A DNA stretch of 64,000 nucleotides from Mesorhabditis belari (GCA_958450365.1 CAUEEP010000022.1:1-64000); one strand, 5' to 3'; numbered from the stretch's first letter, positions 1 to 13,455 are shown. The notes: generated from the letters alone by a model not told the origin. Program-made: numbers and translations.

Positions 1-737
1 AAACTACAGAGTTCAAAGATACCAATACCAGAAATCTCAAGTCCCTTCAAAAAGTCTCGACTTTTCAAGTCTTATCAAAGAACAAATTATCCTTGTAACA
101 CTGTATCTTCAGCTCTAATTTCTATTCATTTTGAGCTTTCCCCATATTTCTCAAAATTATCCAAGTTATTAAGGAAACAAAAAGAACCTTGAAATCGAAT
201 TTTTTCAAATTTTTCTTGAGCCCGACCTTTTCAAAGTCTATAAGCTTCCAATTTGTTCAAAAAAAACAGAAACTTTTGTGTCATTCCATTCCATTTTCAC
301 TTCATCTGCCCACGGAGGCTTTTTGAGGTGAAAAAGCAAAAGAAGAAAAAGAGGGAGAGTGAGTGGGTGGGCCCTATTGATTTCGTTGTGCTGAAGCCGG
401 GGGTGAGTCCCGCTTTTAGTCCCAGAAAATTCCTCTCCATTCATGTTCTTTTTTTCTTTTCCTATTCACATCATAGATTTTTAGTCTTCTATAACGTTTA
501 TAATCTTTAAAAGTGAAAAATCTTGGTTCTAATCTTATTTTGAACTAATTTTGAACGAAATATCAATCGCTAAACAAAAATTGGATAAAAATTAGCTTTT
601 GATGTTAATTTTCCCATCAATGCAAATGTTTAGACGACTGGGAATTTGCTAAATTTGCTAAATTAAGCTAAATTTAACTGTAAATTGTGATTCTAAGCAA
701 GTACTTGATCATTTTCCTTCATTTCAGTGCCTTCCTT
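1..737. other. Upstream region of the GGA gene, no gene recognised
   Basis: AT-rich sequence with no exon I can support. Short open frames at 238-510 have no family signal. About 50 bases at 592-640 recur almost unchanged at 5432-5480 inside the GGA gene, so they are a dispersed repeat. An acceptor-like TTTCAG ends at 727, ten bases before the GGA start codon. It could be the 3' splice site of a 5'-UTR intron or a trans-splice site. Confidence 0.5.
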
Positions 738-3700
738 ATGTCAATTTCCACAGATATCAAGGAAAAACCGATTGAATACTTCATTGGTGAGTAGATTTTT
801 AAAAATAACTCTTAAAATATTCAGCTAAATCCACGGATCCGTATGTAAACGACGGGGAGAGGCGAAAATTCGCTGAAAAGCTCTGTGAGATTGTGAATTT
901 CGAGGTAATACCTTAAGAAAAATGGGCTAGTACCTTAAAATTCTAAAAGAATGATTGAGAAAGAATGCTTAAGCCCTTGGAAAGTTGAAAAAAAATTACA
1001 GATAGAGGGCGCGCAATTGGCGGTGAGTCAATTGGGACACAAAATCGCGAGTCCAAATCAAGATGAGAGTCTCTACTCACTACAGGTATTGTATTTTAAA
1101 GTTTAAAGTTAAATAAAGCAATGTAAAAGTTATGTAATCTGTGGAAAAAAGGAACCAAATCTGTACTCAAAAAGGAAACAAGTCTGTGCGGAAAAGGAAA
1201 CAAATCTGTACCGAAAAGGATCCAAATCTGTAGCAAAAATGAACCAAATATGTACCGAAAAAACTGTAGAAAAAATGAACCAAATCTGTACCGTAAATGA
1301 ACCAAATCTGTAACGAAAGGAACCAAATCCAAATCTGTAGAAAAACGGAACCAAAGCTGTTCCGTAAATGAACCAAATCTGTGCCAAAAAGGAACCAAAG
1401 GTGTTCCGTAAATGAACCAAATCTGTACCGAAAGGAGCCAAATCTTTAGAAAAAAAGGAACCAAAGCTGTTTCGTAATTGAACCAAATCTGTAACGAAAG
1501 GAGCCAAATCTGTAGAAAAAAGGAACCAAAGCTGTTCCGTAAATGAACCTAATCTGTACCGAAAAGGAACCAAATCTGTAGAAAAAAGAAACCAAAGCTG
1601 TTTCGTAAATGAACCAAATCTGTAACGAAAGGAACCAAATCCAATTACAGGTTCTACAGATCTAAACTAGATAAAATGAATTGGATTGTCTGCTTTCTTT
1701 GCCTCGTCATCATTGATGAGTCTTTCTCTTTAGCAAACGTGTACCAAACAAGACAAATCTTTTCTAAAGAGCAAATCAATAAAGCAACAAAAACTATTGT
1801 ATGTTTGTTTGTTAAAATCTAGATGGATTATCTTAGAATGATTATAAGGATATTATATTGATATCAGTTACTATTTACTTGTATTATTTACTATTATTCA
1901 TTGTTCCCTTAGATTATTTACACTTGGTAGTCTAGATAAACTCAAAATTTTGAATCTTTCAGCTCATTGTGACACTCGAAAGAGTTTCTAATACTTGTGA
2001 TAGATCTAAAATATAAAAACTCTCAAAATTCTTAACCATTTAGGCCATCGATCTCTTGGTTCGACGATGTGGAGCAAAAATCCACACTCGAGTTGGCAAA
2101 TTTCGCTTTCTAAATCAGCTCGTTCGATTGTTAACACCAAAATATCTTGGCAAAGAAACATCAGAAAAGGTTTTGCAGTTCATTTTGGTTTTTCTAAAAA
2201 ACTTTTCAGGTGAAATACCAAGCCACAATAATGCTGTACACATGGCAGAAATCGATGGGACATTTGGAGAAATTTAAAGAAGTACGGCTTTGGTCAAACT
2301 TTAGCTTTAGTTGGCCACCTTTTAACTTCTTGCTTATAACTTTAACGTTTCAACTTCCCTTGCTTATAATCTTGCTTATACTTTATTCAAAACTAGCTTC
2401 TTTTGGTAGTTTATATATTTTTTGTCAATCCTGCCTGCTTTATCGTAATCTTGGCTATCAATCTATCTATTCTGATTCTATCAATCTATCTATTTCGTAT
2501 CAATCAATCTATTCTGATTCTATTTAGTTAAGAATAACTTTCTCAGCTAATAATTGGTATTTTAGTAGTAATAGGGATCGTCAAATCGTCAAATCAGAAT
2601 AGATAGATTGAATAAAGCTAGAGCTAAGATTACGATAAAGCTGGTATGATTTAAAAACGGTTTAAACACGGATCTTTTAAACGGAGCTTAAAAGAAGCAC
2701 ACTTTACTTGAACGAAGAAACCAGATTTCAAAAGATTTCACATTTCTAGGTGTACGACTCATTAAAAGATCGAGGGATTATCACAGAAGATCCATCAATT
2801 GAAGAAGAAAGCGTCTTGATCATCCCACCACCTCCACCGAAATTCGCCGTATTTGAGGATGAGGAAAAGTCGAGGCTTTTGAAAGAACTTTTACAGGTAA
2901 CTAATGAAAAAAATTAGTAAACATTAATAATATACATTGATGCGCTCAAGAATTTTACTTTGTGTTTGAAAATCTGAAAAGCCTTTCAAGCGCATCGAGA
3001 TCCTTTTGTGACAAAATTTACCAATCTTTGACGATACTTGAGCTCCCTATTACTACTAAAATACCAATTATTAGCTGAAAAAGCTGTTCTTAACTAAATT
3101 TTGAAAAGTTTAACAACTTAAGAAGCGAATCTTTTCCTCACTAACAATTTCATTTAGAGTAATAAAGCCGATGACCTTCAGACAGCTAATCGTTTGATCA
3201 AGAGTCTTGTTCGATCGGTGAGTCTAAAAGCTGGTACAAAGCCGTATGCATGCTCAGTGAACAGAATTGAGCTTACTGCTTGTGAGAGTAAATCTGATAG
3301 CTAAAAGCATAGTTTCTGCATGCTAGCAACAGTACCTGCTCGATTTTTACAAGATAATTGAACATCGAAAAGGACGGTTGGAAGGGAAGGGGGAAAGGGA
3401 CTGGTGCTCGTTTCGTGGAATTGCTGAGGAGAGGTGAGGAGAGGAGAGGAAAGGAGAGGAAAGGACAAGGAGACAAACGAGACAAAATAGGACCCTTAAA
3501 AGAAGAGGAGAATTGCTCCAATTGAGAGGAGAACGATGAGAGTAGAATGAAAACTTTAATCAGTATGACTAGATCTTACTTTTAAAAACTTCAGGAAGAT
3601 CAAAAAGTCGAAAAAATCAATAAACGCTCGGATGATCTTGACAAAACGGTGAAACTCTGTCAAATGATGGAAACGGCGATGAGGATTGGAGGAGCCTCTG

Positions 3701-6700
3701 GGGATATTACAGTAAGTATATAAATCATAGTATATATTAAAGTTCTTCATTTTCAATCTGATTCTTAATAGGTGTACGATGAAAAAACGAGATTTCACCA
3801 CTTCAACGACCACTTTTTCAAGACTTCTTAAAGTAGAATTTTTCAAACTCTATCTCTGAAAAGCTAGCCGTTAAAGCGAATAAGTATCTTTTTTCCGTTG
3901 TACACCTATTGACAATCTTGTCTAGTAAATATCTGATTCAATCCTTTTTATAATCTTACTCAATAGTGAATCTTATCTCCAGGAACTTCACGATCGTCTC
4001 TCCGAAATCCGCCCCATCATCTTCAAATACGCAAATGAGGCAGCTGAAAGCTCTGATGAGATTTTGGCAGAGATTTTACAGATCAATGACACGGTCAGAC
4101 TTTGCTACTGATTTCAGACACTGTCGTTTCTCGATTGAAACGTAAAAGTTAGGGATATTGAGTGATAAAGTAAGAGTTAGACTCAACACTCTCCAAATCT
4201 AACTGAAAAAGACTGATTAGAATAAAGATGAGTCACGATTTCAAGAGAGTAATGTAAATGTTGAGATCTCAGACTATTACAAGAATTGGGAAAGCGATTG
4301 AAGGATTTGAATTGGGTAAGGAAATGAAAGCAAAGAAAATTGAAGGAGAAAGTAGGAAGTTAGGAAGATTCAAAGGGGCAACTATTTCCGAATAATCGGA
4401 ATTTCAAAACAAGACCTAGGGAATCCAATAGAAAATCAAACGGGGAATCCGAATCTCTAATCAAAATCTGCTGAATAGCTGAAGTGCGAGATTTCTGGCA
4501 GTTGAAAGATAAGCGTAAACTCAGCTAAGCGATAAGCGATGAAAACTTGTATAGAAAAAACTTTACTGCCAGAAATCTTGCATTTAAGAGCCAGTCAGTA
4601 GATTACAGATTCAGATTCGCCGTTCGATTTTCTATCGGATTGGCTAGATCTCATTTCGAAATCCCAAGGTGACCAAAATCCAATACGGTTCCAATGCGGG
4701 TCCTATGTTGATATAATACGGTTCGAATACGGCTCGAATACGGTTCCTATCCCAAGGTGGCCCAAGGTGACCAAAATCCAATATGGTTCCTATCCCAAGG
4801 TGATCTAAGGTGACCAAAATCCAATACGGTTCCTATCCCAAGGTGGCCCAGGGTGACCAAAATCCAATACGGTTCCTATCCCAAGGTGGCCCAGGGTGAC
4901 CAAAATCCAATATGGTTCCTATCCCAAGGTGATCTAAGGTGACCAAAATCCAATACGGTTCCTATCCCAAGGTGGCCCAAGGTGACCAAAATCCAATATG
5001 GTTCCTATCCCAAGGTGATCTAAGGTGACCAAAATCCAATACGGTTCCTATCCCAAGGTGGCCCAGGGTGACCAAAACAATACGGTTCCTATCCCAAGGT
5101 GGCCCAAGGTGACCAAAATCCAATATGGTTCCTATCCCAAGGTGATCTAAGGTGACCAAAATCCAATACGGTTCCTATCCCAAGGTGATCTAAGGTGACC
5201 AAAATCCAATACGGTTCCTATCCCAAGGTGATCTAAGGTGACCAAAATCCAATACGGTTCCTATCCCAAGGTGATCTAAGGTGACCAAAATCCAATACGG
5301 TTCGAATACGGGTCGAATACGGTTCCTATTTTGATCTAATACGGTTCCTATTTTGATCTAATACGGTTCCAATACGGTTCCAATTCAATTCCAACTCTTC
5401 CTTAACAAGAACTCTACGTTCAACCTCCCTCAAAAATTAGCTTTTGATGTTAATTTTCCCGTCAATGCAAATGTTCAGATGGGTGCTTGTTGATGCATTC
5501 TCTTGCTTAAACTACTCTCAAGATAATCGAGAAACTGTTCGCTAATTGTAATTCATTTTTAATCGTATATTTTACCTTAATTTAACTGAAAACAAATTGA
5601 AGTGATTCTTAAGACTTAAAGCATTCTACTAACAAAAGCCAGCCTATTCACATAACCAAACCCCATAATAATCTGTACAACTGTATTCTAACAACAGTAC
5701 AACTACAGTAACTAAAAAAAATCCAATTTTTAGCTAAACCGTCTTCTCCAAATGTACGAGACGCAAAAATTGAGGAGGCATGAGATAACAGGTGAAATTG
5801 GGGGTAGAAATGTACACTTGACAGGCTTTGTTTTTGACTGACAGGCTTTGTTTTTGTGATTTTCTAAATTTTGATACAAATTGATTGAATTGAAATTGAT
5901 TTTGATAAAAAATTGATTGGATAAAGGCTGAATTTGATGAATTTCATTTTTCTGTTATTTTAAACTCAAATTGGACATGTGAATTTCGACTATTGACTTT
6001 CTAAAACGTGTCAACTTCTGTAAAATTTCTGTAAAATTTCTGTAAAACTAATTATAATCATATCTCTAATTTTTATTCAATTTGTCGACTTTTGAGCTCT
6101 TAAATATGCTTTTAAATAAGTGCTTTCTAAAATGTGCTAACTTTTGAATAATCTAGAATATAGCTCGAGTTAAGCTATCTAGTTTTGAGTTGATTCTGTG
6201 AGAGTTAATGAAGAAGACCAGCAGTTAATTGATTAAGAGATTACGGTAGATTAGATAGATTAGATAGATTAGATAGATTAGATAGATTAGACAGATTAGA
6301 CAGATTAGATAGATCTAGAGATTACGGTAGCTTTGGAAAGCTGGCTCAGGGAAAGCTGGCACAAGGACAGTCCAAGGCTCTGAACTTGTTTTGATCGAAT
6401 AACCCCAATTTTCAGCGTCAATCCCGATCCCGAGCCTCTACGAATCAAAGAGCGATCAAAGAGTGGATTTGTTGAGTGATGAGATGTCCGACAATCATCT
6501 CCCTAGTGTCTCTCAATATCCTTTCTCTCCAACTCCATCGACTTCTTCATCTCTTATTGATGGCCCATGTCCACAAATGGTCGATGCAGCGAATCACATT
6601 CTCGGGCATCCCGAAGACGTTCCATTTATAGGCTTTGGGAGCACGGTGAGTTTCTTTTCAACATGAGCACTACAAACTACAAAAATGACAAACCATCACA

Positions 6701-9700
6701 CTACAAACACTTCTAACTTGTTTCAAATCTGTCGAATTGTCATGATCTATAGCTCAAAAAATAGAGAATCTCAAGAGCTTTCGAATGGACTAAATAACAC
6801 CGAAAAATATGGATTATATAGAAATTTACAGTGGCTTGTAGTCGAAGCGATCGATTCAGACTACAAACCACTGTAACTTTCTATAGAATTTATATTTTTT
6901 GCTGTGCTTTAGTCCATTCGAAAGCTCTTGAGATTCTATATTTTTTGAGCTATAGATCATGACAATTTGACAGATTTGAAACAAGTTAGAAGTGCTTGTA
7001 GTTTGCGTTTGTACTTTCTAGTGCTCATGTCTAGTTTCTTTGGTTTGTTAACTTTTATAAAATAGGGTAACTAATAAAATAAGATTTCCATACTTGATTT
7101 GATTTCCCCTACAAAGCTCTAAAGTTTAATTTACTCAAAACTCAAGCAGAACTTTAGCTTTTCACGTTTAAAGTCATTTCTTTTTATTAAGATAACTTTA
7201 AATTCAAGTCGTATCCTTTTAGTCAACAACACCGCAAACAATACGTCGACCATTGCTATTGAATCAACCACCAAACCGACGAGGAATCGATTTCAACGAA
7301 TTCTCAACACTAGACGACATTTTTTCGAATACAATCCCAGCTCATAGGTAAAAATTTCATTCTTTATTTGTTTGTTTTGTAACATTTGTAACATTTATAA
7401 TGTCTAACTTTTAAAGTTTAAACTTTTATTTGAAAATTTGAATAGAAAACGAAACGATATGACATTTATTGGGTTGAGATTGAGCTATAAATTTGTAGCC
7501 GGGAGTTTTCCGGGCCGGCGAATCGATTGGAGATAGTCATTTTATTGAGTCTACCAATTAGAACTTGGACTTAATTGGTTAAACTTTAAGATAAATTCGT
7601 TTCCAAAAAATAAAGTTTTTGAATTTGTACAGCTTTTGGGAAATTGACTGCACAAAGGGAGAGATCGTTTTCAAAAAAAAAACCCCATTCCAGCTTAGCT
7701 ATTCCTCAAGTTTTATAGTGTAAAATAACCGCCCAGAAAAGAAAAGATGCTCTGAAATTGTTATATTTTTAAAAAAAGTTGTATTGATATATCTATTGGC
7801 CAAACATCAAACGGTTAACTCAATTTGAGCGGAGCCAAAACTTGATCCAAAGGCACCCTTCCATTTTTTTGGCCACCTCTTCTTCTGTGCAGTCAATTTG
7901 CCCAAAAGCTGGACAAATTCAAAAACTTTTTATATCAAAATGTAGAGGAGATCTTCAGCTTTCGAATAATACTCATAGATATCTTTTTCTTGATCTTGAT
8001 CGGTATCTTGAGAAGTTTACAAAATAGTAAAAAACGCGCACTCATAACTGGACAACCCAATAGATTGACTATAACCGCGTTACTTTTCAATTCTTTTCTA
8101 AAAGGCATCTAAAAATTACCGTAATCAAGCCAGTTTTCATTCAATCAGCTCAGTTTTTGGTATTATTTGATGAGGTTCAGTCAATAATACAAGAATTGAG
8201 CAAATTGAACTAAACTGGCAGCTGATTACGGTAGTTTTCTGAAAGAGATATCTTTTAAAAGAGACAATAGCTAAGAGAAGTTTACAAAATAGTAAAAAAC
8301 GCGCACTCATAACTGGACAACCAAATACAAGCCTTAAAAGTAGTCTCTCAGAGAAATTTTCTTAAATCTCTGATCTTTTAAAGGTTATAGTTGCTAAAAG
8401 CTGACAAAAAAAAACGAATTACTCAAGAATTCTAAATAAAAACGATTTCATAGACTAAAAACCGTTTACCCAAAGTATTTTGTGTTCGAAAACTCGCAAA
8501 TTCCCAATTCCAAAGATCCCAACAATCCATTTTCAGTTTCAAGCAACCGAAACCGACGCTGAACGAGTTGAGCAAAGCGCAAATGGCGATTCCACTCAAT
8601 TTGAGTCCATTAGAGCCTATCAGCAATGCATCTTCCGGAGAATTTGATGTAAATCTTTTTCTTGCATTCAAAACATTCTATTCCAAACACTCTGTTCCAA
8701 ACATTCCAATTTAAAAAAGAATATTTGAATTCTAATCATTGTAATCTTACTTTGATGGGAAAACGAGCTGATGTTAATGGAAAGGCCAAGGTGGGAGCCG
8801 TACTTTGTGCTTTTTTTTGCATCCCTAACAACTAAAGAGTTAAGAAATTGAGTGCGTCAAAAAGTAGGTGTTTGCTAGAGCACAAAGTACACTTATAACC
8901 TGGTTAATTACCGTAATATCTGTAGTTTCTTCATTGTTGTTGCTTTCTAAATCTATCAAAATCAATACATGTTATAAGTAATATGTATTGAAGGTCTTGA
9001 AAGCTTTAAATGTCAAAAGAAAGCGCTGGAGTTGCATAAATTTACCGTACTAACTTTGAACTCAAATATCTTGGTGCTAAGCTATCCAATTTAAATGTTC
9101 TTAGTATCATTAGATGCGCCAAGTATTTCTCTGTCGAATGGTACAAAAACTATTAAAATTGAATAGCCCAACACCAAGAAATTTGAGCTCAAAGTTAGAT
9201 TGCCAATGGCAAAGGGGGCGGAGACCTTTTATACGCGCCCCGCCCCTTTGCCATTGGCAATCGGACTTTGAACTCAAATTTCTTGGTGTTGGGCTGTCCA
9301 ATTTAAATAGTTTCTGTACCAATTGACAGAGAAAGACTCGGCGCATCTAATGATACCAAGAAATTTAAATGAAATACCCCAACACCAAGATATTTGAGCT
9401 CAAAGTTAAATTGTCAGTAGGAAAGAGGGCTGGGTGCGTATCAAATGTCCCACAATCATTTTTAAACCTGCCCTAAATTTCTATTTGATGCCCTAGCTAC
9501 AGTAAGCCCAGATTTTCAAAAGCTTTAAAACTAAAAGTTTATAAATTTGTATCCAGTTTGTTTAACTTTAAAAATTGGTAGCTATTGAAGCACTTACGGT
9601 ATAAAGTACAGTCCTGGACAATGAAATATCATATTTGAAAAACAAATACAAAACTCTAATACCCTATGTTACAGACAAAACCTCATGTATACCCATGGAT

Positions 9701-12040
9701 TTTCTATCCGTTGGAATCGAACCAGGGACCCACCGACTAGCATACAAGACTCCTAACCATTCGGCTATGATGGTACACTACTGGACAATGAAATATGATA
9801 TTTGAAAAACGATCGTCACTTTCGCGCGTCTGTAACTCCCTTGTCTTTGAGTTTAAACTATTAGTGTTATACATTTTCTGAAAGCTCTTTTCAAGGGCTA
9901 CACAATGGTAATATTAATATTTAGAAATACGGTAAAGACAAGGGAGTTACAGACGCGCGAAAGTGACGATCTTTTTTCAAATCTGATATTTCATTGTCCA
10001 GTAGTGCAGATTCCTCCAAGTTCCCCATTTGTCATGTAGGTATTTGATAGTTTCCAACGTTAAATCAGCTCTTAACCCTCCGATACAATTTTGTAGCGCT
10101 AAAGTTCTGTAGCTAGACTCTATAGTTCTGTAGCTACAGTCCTGGGCAATGAAATATGATATTTGAAAAACGATCGTCACTTTCGCGCGTCTATAACTCC
10201 GTTGTCTTTGAGTTTAAACTATTAGTGTTATACATTTTCTGAAAGCTCTTTTCAAGGGCTACACAATGGTAATATTAATATCTAGAAATACGGTAAAGAC
10301 AAGAGAGTTACAGACGAAAGTGACGATCTTTTTTCAAATATCATATTTCGTTGTCCAGTACTGTAGATTAAAGCACGAACTTTTAAAGTTACGACTATGA
10401 TAACTGAGTATTATATTACGATATTATAACAAGTAACATAAGCTTTTATTAGTTAACTGAATATTTTAAAGGTCTTGTAATAAGAAACAGATTTCATTAA
10501 TGCTTTTATAATATCCAAAATTTAGGGAACTTTTCTATCATCCCCAGTGCGTTGCCTGCCCGAGTCTGTTTCTTTCACTGAACAACAGATTCAAATGTGT
10601 AAGTGTTTATCGAAATTTTAACTTAAAACTGATCTTAAAAATCCATTTCTAAAATAAAATTTCAGCCGCCGAGTCTCCGATTTCAATAATGGAGCGTAAA
10701 AACATCAAGATCATCCTTCACTACAGTCAGAATTCACCACCAGGGACAACAGGTTAAACTTCGACGTTTGGACTATGAAATTACGATTACTTTTTTAAAT
10801 TAGGAGCTGGGACATTATTCTCTTTCAGGAGTGAAAACAGCGTTGATCTCGTTGTTGAACTTCAACACGCATCCTCTTCAAAATGTGGCCCTTCAAGTCT
10901 ACACGAACAATTTAGTGGGTGATTGGGTTATGCTTTACTTATAGTGCTTGTGACGAAAGCAGTATGAGAAGTGACATCACTCTTTAAGCAGGAAGTGCTT
11001 AAAGACTTTAAGCACATGACCCTCTGAGCTTTGCATGTTAACTTTTTTATTCCAAGAAAAGCCACGCTTAGCCTGAATTCATACGAGGGTTGTGCTCAGG
11101 AATGTTCCAAACTCATACGAGGGTTGTGTCCAATGTTCCAAACTCATACGAGGATTGTGTCCAATGTTCCAAACTCATACGAGGGTTGTGTCCAATGTTC
11201 CAAACTCATACGAGGGTTGTGTCCAATGTTCCAAAAGCCCAATGTTCCCAATGTTCCCAATGTTCCCAATGTTCCCAATGTTCCAAACCAGGAATGTTCC
11301 AAACTCAAATTTTCCAGGCAAGGCAAGAAAAGTTGCTCATTTTTAAGTCTTTTTAAGGATCCCTATATGAATTTTTGAAAATCTAGAAAAATCGAGGCAA
11401 GGGAAGTCAAAAGCGGGACCTTGCTTTTCTTTTGGAACCCTGGTTGTGCTTTGATCCAAGCTACAATCAAATCAAAGTTTTCAAGCTTTCCCCTGGTTTC
11501 TAAATGAAACCTGAGTCTGGTTGGCTGACCTTGACTTGCTCTGTCTTTCACATATTGATTTGAAATCCCTTTACTTATCATTTTTCAGAGAATAAGCAGC
11601 CGTTTGCTGTGGTCTGATGGGCGACGAGTGGAGGGTTTCTCCTCAAATCATCCCACTCCTCATTCCCGTGCAATTCTTCTCGTCCTTCCATTAGATCACG
11701 AGATACAAGAGGTTGATCTTTAAAAGTATAAAATTCAATAGCTACAGTATTTTTCAATAGCTTTTTGGTATCTATTAGTTTACTATGATGCTTACAAAAC
11801 TTTCAGCCGAATTCTGCATTTTTCAACTCAATTTAATCACTAAAGAAGTTAAATCGGAATATTTTTCGATTCTAAACGGTTCTGCGAATCGATTTACAAT
11901 AAAATTTGATTCAAAATTTGATTAACAATTGTATTTTCTTTAAAATCTTCTTTCTTTAGTGTGAATTCATCTACTCGATCAGTTTCACCGATGTTTTTGA
12001 GGAAACAATCACCGGCACTTTCTCAATGAAAGTTCAATGA
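738..12040 (+). CDS. GGA-type clathrin adaptor (VHS-GAT-hinge-gamma-ear), 601 aa, 18 exons
   Basis: GGA proteins are monomeric clathrin adaptors at the trans-Golgi network. VHS binds sorting signals, GAT binds ARF and ubiquitin, the hinge binds clathrin and the ear recruits accessory proteins. Exons: 738-786, 825-904, 1002-1085, 2044-2169, 2210-2281, 2750-2896, 3158-3217, 3595-3711, 3983-4093, 4273-4315, 6416-6645, 7223-7347, 8537-8648, 10526-10598, 10666-10752, 10829-10914, 11589-11711, 11960-12040. All 17 junctions are GT-AG and keep the frame; the sum is 602 codons with the stop. VHS is about residues 1-145 (motifs GKFRFLNQLVRLLTPKYLG, IMLYTW); GAT about 165-297 (DDLQTANRLIKSL, DDLDKTVKLCQMM); a Ser/Pro-rich hinge 298-470 contains LDDIF, a weak clathrin-box candidate; the ear-like domain is about 480-601. 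The start was chosen because MSISTDIKEKPIEYF leads directly into VHS. Introns hold minisatellites and foldback elements. The family call is firm; hinge motifs are inference. Confidence 0.93.
1133..1645. repeat. Degenerate tandem repeat in GGA intron 3
   Basis: About 20 imperfect units built around AACCAAATCTGTACCGAAAA, roughly 20-37 bases each. The long minus-strand open frames here are products of the repeat, not genes. Confidence 0.85.
1646..2043. other. Remainder of GGA intron 3
   Basis: AT-rich intron sequence; I see no exon or element in it. Confidence 0.4.
4672..5345. repeat. 43-bp minisatellite in GGA intron 10
   Basis: About 14 copies of a 43-base unit containing CAATACGGTTCCTATCCCAA followed by an AAGGTGACC motif. 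Two alternating variants (GATCTAAGG and GGCCCAAGG types) suggest higher-order amplification. It sits in the 2.1-kb intron between exons 10 and 11. Confidence 0.9.
6239..6315. repeat. Short tandem repeat, AGATAGATT type
   Basis: About seven copies of a 10-base unit (AGATTAGATA and one-base variants), immediately upstream of GGA exon 11. Confidence 0.85.
6662..7030. mobile_element. Foldback (inverted-repeat) element in GGA intron 11
   Basis: The left arm from 6662 and the right arm ending at 7030 are near-perfect reverse complements over more than 120 bases (CTTGTTTCAAATCTGTC pairs with GACAGATTTGAAACAAG), with the centre near 6840. No open frame lies inside, so it is most likely a non-autonomous foldback element. 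Confidence 0.75.
7620..8325. repeat. Nested inverted and direct repeats in GGA intron 12
   Basis: Bases 7625-7660 and 7890-7922 are inverted copies of each other. A block of about 47 bases at 8010-8058 is repeated directly at 8277-8323. This looks like foldback elements inserted into or beside one another. No coding signal. Confidence 0.6.
9052..9412. mobile_element. Foldback element family R1, copy 1 (GGA intron 13)
   Basis: Two arms carry the motif AAATTTCTTGGTGTTGGGCT, with a GC-rich centre around 9210-9255 that is itself palindromic. Relatives occur at 13856-14003 and 42378-42536, so this is a dispersed family. Confidence 0.8.
9605..10372. mobile_element. Cluster of foldback elements with CTGGACAATGAAATAT ends
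   Basis: The terminal motif CTGGACAATGAAATAT occurs at about 9611 and 9781, its reverse complement at about 9985, and a second complete foldback copy spans 10136-10372. The two copies at 9770-10005 and 10136-10372 are nearly identical. A solo end occurs at 47370-47395. The 9605-9790 unit encloses a tRNA-like sequence. Confidence 0.8.
9703..9778 (-). tRNA. tRNA-like sequence (degenerate)
   Basis: Read on the minus strand: a D-arm-like TAGCCGAATGGTTAGGAGTC, then a B-box-like GGTTCGATTCC. The acceptor strands and the outer T-stem pairs do not match, so this is a pseudogene or element-borne copy rather than a working tRNA gene. It lies between two foldback ends. Confidence 0.45.
11075..11295. 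repeat. Tandem repeat in GGA intron 16
   Basis: Five units of about 36 bases containing CATACGAGGGTTGTG and CAATGTTCCAAAC, followed by about five units of the 10-base CCCAATGTTC. Open frames on both strands arise from the repeat. Confidence 0.9.
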
Positions 12041-12152
12041 AAGTTCAATGAAAAAGCCAAAGAAGTCTTTCCATTACATATCCAATGTTTTCACTTATGA
12101 TCTCATTACAATTTTTGATGAAAATTTGCCAAATTTCTTGATTTAGTGAAAT

Positions 12153-12158
12153 AATAAA
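12153..12158 (+). promoter_or_regulatory. Polyadenylation signal AATAAA of the GGA gene
   Basis: Canonical AATAAA 113 bases after the GGA stop codon, on the coding strand and with no other gene nearby. Confidence 0.6.
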
Positions 12159-12584
12159 GACTTTAGCGGACTGTTTAACTGTTTAAAGTTTAAAGTTTAA
12201 AGTAAGCAAACTGTTTAAAGTTACTGTAAAGAGAGAATAGACAAATTCTTTTCCTACAGCTTTAACAGTTTTTATATAGACACAAATTATAAATTGATTA
12301 GCATATTTCGATTAGTTTTCTATTAGGTTTCGATTTAATTAGATCGATTAGCACATCTAATTTAGATATCTTTCGTTTTCTATACAATTTCCAGATATCT
12401 GAAACTCTGGAATCTAGATAGTACTGTAATAGATATTTCTGTTAAGTAAAGTTCTATGATTAGCTGAAGAATTCGATCAAAAATTGTATTTGCTTATTGT
12501 CAGAGTAATTATGAAGTCAGCTATGCCAAGTGCGACTTGGGAAATGAACAGTTTAACACAAAGGGATTTCTCCTATGTTAACGG

Positions 12585-13125
12585 AGTTAACCGATCTATT
12601 AACCGATCCATTAACCAATCCATTAGGCAATCCATTAACCGACCCAAGCGACTTGGGAAATGAACAGTTTAACACAAAGGAACTTCTCCAAAGTTAACGG
12701 AGTTAACCAATCCATTAACCAATCCATTAACCGATCAATTAACCGATCAATTAACCGATCAATTAACCGATTCATTAACCGATTCATTAACCAATCCATT
12801 AACCGATCAATTAACCGATCAATTAACCGATCCATTAACCGATTCATTAACCAGTCCATTAACCGATCAATTAACCAATCCATTAACCAATCCATTAACC
12901 GATCAATTAACCGATCAATTAACCGATCAATTAACCGATCAATTAACCGATCAATTAACCGATCAATTAACCGATCAATTAACCGATCAATTAACCGATC
13001 AATTAACCGATCAATTAACCGATCAATTAACCGATCAATTAACCGATCCATAATCGATCCATAATCGATCCATTCTCAGGTTCATTCTCAGGTTCATTCT
13101 CAGGTTCATTCTCAGGTTCATTCAC
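12585..13125. repeat. 12-bp satellite array between GGA and TSP1 gene A
   Basis: About 37 copies of CGATCAATTAAC and variants (CCAATCCATTAA), ending in four copies of TTCATTCTCAGG. Because the unit is a multiple of three, both strands stay open and give long low-complexity frames; these are not genes. Confidence 0.95.
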
Positions 13126-13380
13126 ATCTAGACGCTTTTTTTGTGCAATGCAGCAAGGTCAACAAGTTTCTACACTGCAAAGTCTTTTATAACTTTTATA
13201 ACTTCTTCGAGAATGAAGCAAATTCATGTTCATTCATTTTTAAAACCTGTCTGTTTAGCCAACAATCATCAAAGCGGATCATTTTTGCTTTTATTTTGCA
13301 CGATTTTTTTTGCTGTACCTGGTCCGGACTACCCGTAAAATCTCGTTGTTACCACTTCTCCAATCAACAGCTGTACACAT

Positions 13381-13386
13381 TTTATT
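13381..13386 (-). promoter_or_regulatory. Polyadenylation signal of TSP1 gene A
   Basis: AATAAA on the minus strand, 70 bases downstream of the gene A stop codon. Confidence 0.5.
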
Positions 13387-13455
13387 GCCAAACTGTTTCA
13401 AAAGGTTTGACGAAATTTTGCAAAACCACAATAAAGGCAGTAAAAAATATAAATT

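Noticed and set aside
4672..5345. CRISPR-like array of regular units
   Set aside because: Units are contiguous with no unique spacers, and the genome is eukaryotic; this is a minisatellite.
12635..13064. Long low-complexity frames on both strands (about 135 codons)
   Set aside because: The 12-bp satellite unit is a multiple of three, so all copies stay open; no start context, no non-repeat sequence.
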